Notes under the pieces: model-generated | Seen by the model: only the letters and a program-made list of their open reading frames with translations | Told to the model about the DNA's origin: nothing | Database searches by the model: none | Shown: positions 6,753-8,664 of the stretch, piece after piece | Position numbering within the stretch: position 1 is the first letter of the stretch | Layout: every line of letters starts with the position of its first letter | Program-made: the position numbers and the translations under genes | NCBI GenBank assembly: GCA_964507195.1 | Contig: CAZDPA010000167.1 | Coordinates: forward strand, 1-8,664 | From: Solimonas sp964507195 | GTDB taxonomy: Bacteria > Pseudomonadota > Gammaproteobacteria > Nevskiales > Nevskiaceae | DNA length: 8,664 nucleotides | Direction: 5' to 3'

Positions 6753-7793
6753 ATGATCAAGGTAGGCATCGTAGGCGGTACCGGGTACACGGGTGCCGAG
6801 CTGTTGCGCTTGCTGGCGCAGCACCCGCACGTCCAGGTGACGGCGCTGACTTCGCGCAAAGAGGCCGGCATGCGCGCCGATGCCCTGTTTCCGCACTTGC
6901 GCGGACATTGCGAGCTTCAGTTCGAAGCCCCGGAAATCGAGAGCCTGAAGCAGTGTGATGCGGTGTTCTTCGCGACGCCGCACGGCGCTGCGATGCAAAT
7001 GGCACCGGCGCTGGTGGCTGCCGGCGTGCGCGTGATCGATCTATCGGCCGACTTTCGCCTGAAGGATGTCGCCGTATTCAAGCGCTGGTATGCGCTCGAT
7101 CACAGCTGTCCGGATCTGCTCGCCGAGGCGGTCTACGGTCTGCCGGAAATTCATCGCGAGCAGATCAGGTCTGCGCGTGTCGTCGCCAACCCTGGCTGCT
7201 ATCCGACCTCGGTGCAGCTCGGTTATCTGCCGCTGCTGGAGGCCGGTCTGGTCGACCCCGACACGCTGATTGCCGACTGCAAGTCCGGTGTCAGCGGCGC
7301 GGGGCGCGAGGCGAAGATCAGTTCGCTGCTGTGCGAAGCCGGTGATTCGTTCAAGGCCTATGGCGTGCCCGGGCATCGGCACTGGCCGGAGATTGCCCAA
7401 GGGCTGCAGTGGATGACGGCTGCACCGGTTGGGGTGACCTTCGTGCCGCATCTGCTGCCGCTGATCCGCGGCATCCATTCGACGCTGTATGCGCGCCTGC
7501 GCGATCCTTCGATTGACGCGCAGACCCTGCAGACACTGTTCGAGCAGCGCTACGCCAAAGAGCGCTTTGTCGATGTGACGCCCGCCGGGGACCATCCGGA
7601 TACCCGCGGCGTGCGCGCATCCAACCTGTGCCGGCTTGCGGTGCACAAGTCGCCGGACAACCGTCAGGTGATTGTGCTGAGTGTCATCGACAACCTGGTC
7701 AAGGGCGCGTCGGGGCAGGCGGTGCAGAATCTCAACCTGATGTTCGGCTTTGATGAGGCCGCGGCGCTCAACGCCGTGCCCGTCACGCCCTAG
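6753..7793 (+). CDS. argC: N-acetyl-gamma-glutamyl-phosphate reductase
   Basis: 346 residues, full length for the long form of ArgC. It catalyses NADPH-dependent reduction of N-acetyl-glutamyl-5-phosphate to N-acetyl-glutamate semialdehyde, the third step of arginine biosynthesis, in the cytoplasm. The N-terminal Rossmann nucleotide-binding motif GIVGGTGYTGAELLRLL is at 5-21. The catalytic nucleophile Cys149 sits in NPGCYPTS. Further conserved features are SGVSGAGREAK (178-188), the catalytic histidine region GHRHWPEI (207-214), VPHLLPLIRGI (231-241) and NLVKGASGQAVQNLN (314-328). The ATG at 6753 follows a weak purine-rich stretch (GAAGAACCCGAG). All key residues are intact. The next gene begins 6 bp after its stop codon, suggesting co-transcription. 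Confidence 0.97.
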   Translation: MIKVGIVGGTGYTGAELLRLLAQHPHVQVTALTSRKEAGMRADALFPHLRGHCELQFEAPEIESLKQCDAVFFATPHGAAMQMAPALVAAGVRVIDLSADFRLKDVAVFKRWYALDHSCPDLLAEAVYGLPEIHREQIRSARVVANPGCYPTSVQLGYLPLLEAGLVDPDTLIADCKSGVSGAGREAKISSLLCEAGDSFKAYGVPGHRHWPEIAQGLQWMTAAPVGVTFVPHLLPLIRGIHSTLYARLRDPSIDAQTLQTLFEQRYAKERFVDVTPAGDHPDTRGVRASNLCRLAVHKSPDNRQVIVLSVIDNLVKGASGQAVQNLNLMFGFDEAAALNAVPVTP

Positions 7794-7799
7794 CGTTCC

Positions 7800-8555
7800 A
7801 TGACGCACAAGATCGTCATCACCCGCAATCGGCCGGCCTGGCACAAGCTGGCGCTGATCGGGGGGACGAGTTGTGCGCTGGCGATCGGTGCATGGGCGCT
7901 GTACGTGTTCACCCGAGCGGCGACGGTCAGTGACTTCGAACGCGCGCAGCTGGAGGTCGAGCAGCTGCGCGACGAGCGCCGCGAGCTCGCGCGCGATCTG
8001 CGCGCCGCCCGTGAGGAGGTCAAGCGTATGCAGGAGCAGACGGTTTACGAGCAGCGCTCGCAGGACATCGACAGCCAGGCCTGCGAGGCGGTTCGCAGCT
8101 CCCTTGGCCAGCTGCAGGCAGAAGCCTCGGATTTGCGGGAACAATTGGCGTTTTACCGTGGTATCGTGGCTCCTGAGCAGTCGCGGGCGGGCGTACGGGT
8201 CTACGAGTTCAAGCTCATGCCCGGCGCGGACGCGGCCAGCTTTCATTTCGAGTTGGTGCTGATTCAGTCCGTTCGGCATGAAAAGCGTGTCGAAGGGCAT
8301 GTGGAGTTGGAGCTGGTGGGTGAAACCAACGGCGTCGAGAAACGACTGCCGTGGACGGCTGTAGCCGTGGGTGAGGCCGCCAAGGATTTCCAGTTTGCGC
8401 TGAAGTATTTTGAAGAGTTTTCCGGCGACATCACGGTGCCGACGGGGTTTGCCCCGACACGAATCGTCGTCACGCTCGTGCCCAATGGCGCGACAGCGGG
8501 GAAGGTCGAAGAATCCTTCGACTGGAGCCGTGTCCTGAAACAACAAGGAGACTGA
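7800..8555 (+). CDS. DUF6776-type membrane-anchored coiled-coil protein
   Basis: 251 residues. A short basic N-terminus (1-16) precedes one transmembrane helix at about 17-37 (LALIGGTSCALAIGAWALYVF), with no clear signal-peptidase site, so it is probably an anchored protein with a periplasmic body. Residues about 43-120 form a charged Leu/Glu/Arg-rich coiled coil ending in LREQLAFYRGIVAP, a segment I recall as typical of this family. Residues about 130-245 form a beta-rich domain. The family is found between argC and a bactofilin gene in gammaproteobacteria; its function is not known to me, and an envelope or cell-shape role is inferred only from the bactofilin neighbour. The ATG is the earliest possible start because the argC stop is in the same frame two codons upstream. 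No Shine-Dalgarno is present, so translational coupling to argC is likely. Confidence 0.85.
   Translation: MTHKIVITRNRPAWHKLALIGGTSCALAIGAWALYVFTRAATVSDFERAQLEVEQLRDERRELARDLRAAREEVKRMQEQTVYEQRSQDIDSQACEAVRSSLGQLQAEASDLREQLAFYRGIVAPEQSRAGVRVYEFKLMPGADAASFHFELVLIQSVRHEKRVEGHVELELVGETNGVEKRLPWTAVAVGEAAKDFQFALKYFEEFSGDITVPTGFAPTRIVVTLVPNGATAGKVEESFDWSRVLKQQGD
8545..8550 (+). promoter_or_regulatory. Strong ribosome binding site of the bactofilin gene
   Basis: AAGGAG lies seven bases before the ATG at 8558, overlapping the last codons of the DUF6776-type gene. It is the strongest Shine-Dalgarno in the right-hand cluster and fixes the bactofilin start, suggesting higher output of this polymer-forming protein than of its upstream neighbour. 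Confidence 0.75.
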
Positions 8556-8557
8556 GC

Positions 8558-8664
8558 ATGTTTGGAGGCAATCGCAGCAAAGGCGGCGCGCCGGAGAATG
8601 TCGGTGTGGATACGCTGATTGGCCGCCAGACGGAAGTCCTCGGCGACGTCCGCTTTACCGGCGG
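8558..8664 (+). CDS. Bactofilin, polymer-forming cytoskeletal protein (partial, 3' end beyond window)
   Basis: The first 35 codons are visible. After a short flexible Gly/Lys/Asn-rich tail (MFGGNRSKGGAPENVG), residues 17-35 (VDTLIGRQTEVLGDVRFTG) match the start of the bactofilin beta-helix core, whose hallmark is xTLIGxxTxVxGDxxFxG. Bactofilins self-assemble without nucleotide into filaments at the inner membrane and help localise cell-wall enzymes. The start lies 2 bp after the upstream stop codon, so the gene is probably co-transcribed with argC and the DUF6776-type gene. I would expect erpA downstream, by recalled synteny. Confidence 0.88.
   Translation, partial: MFGGNRSKGGAPENVGVDTLIGRQTEVLGDVRFTG

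Noticed and set aside
7041..8546. 501-codon minus-strand open frame antisense to argC and the DUF6776-type gene
   Set aside because: Its product is low-complexity in Arg/Gln/Leu/His and resembles no family I know. It persists across both genes because they share a frame and GC-rich codon use depletes stops on the opposite strand. The sense genes are clearly real.

Overview
The window comes from a GC-rich bacterial chromosome, most likely a gammaproteobacterium of the Xanthomonadales/Nevskiales/Wenzhouxiangella kind. That placement rests on strong G/C preference at third codon positions and on the hemJ / argC / DUF6776-type / bactofilin neighbourhood, which I recall from gammaproteobacteria such as Pseudomonas. 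It is inference; no rRNA or other phylogenetic marker is present. I see no tRNA, rRNA, CRISPR array or insertion sequence.

Left part (1-6122, all minus strand) is accessory-looking. Read in the direction of transcription it holds three genes that look like one operon. First is an ECF sigma factor (5550-6122). Second is a cysteine-free single-pass membrane protein with an external fibronectin-like domain (4996-5553), which overlaps the sigma gene by ATGA and is a candidate anti-sigma factor or sensor. Third is a 1080-residue exported protein with a PDZ-like domain, about nine TPRs and an intact His/Cys CHAT protease domain (1743-4985). After a possible weak terminator and a 161-bp gap comes a separate secreted parallel beta-helix protein (1581 down to base 1). 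It has a CSLREA-like start, a choice-of-anchor-Q motif and an InlB-like repeat, and it runs off the window edge.

Right part (6232-8664) is housekeeping. hemJ (protoporphyrinogen IX oxidase, minus) is divergent from argC (arginine biosynthesis, plus). argC is followed at very short spacing by a DUF6776-type membrane-anchored coiled-coil protein and the first 35 codons of a bactofilin.

The most interesting element is the sigma / membrane protein / exported CHAT protease operon. CHAT proteases are best known as cytoplasmic enzymes. Here the architecture suggests an envelope-facing protease wired to transcription, and the only cysteine in the mature protease is the predicted nucleophile. A 19-bp inverted repeat lies in the region upstream of the sigma gene. 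No long stretch (>300 bp) lacks a gene.
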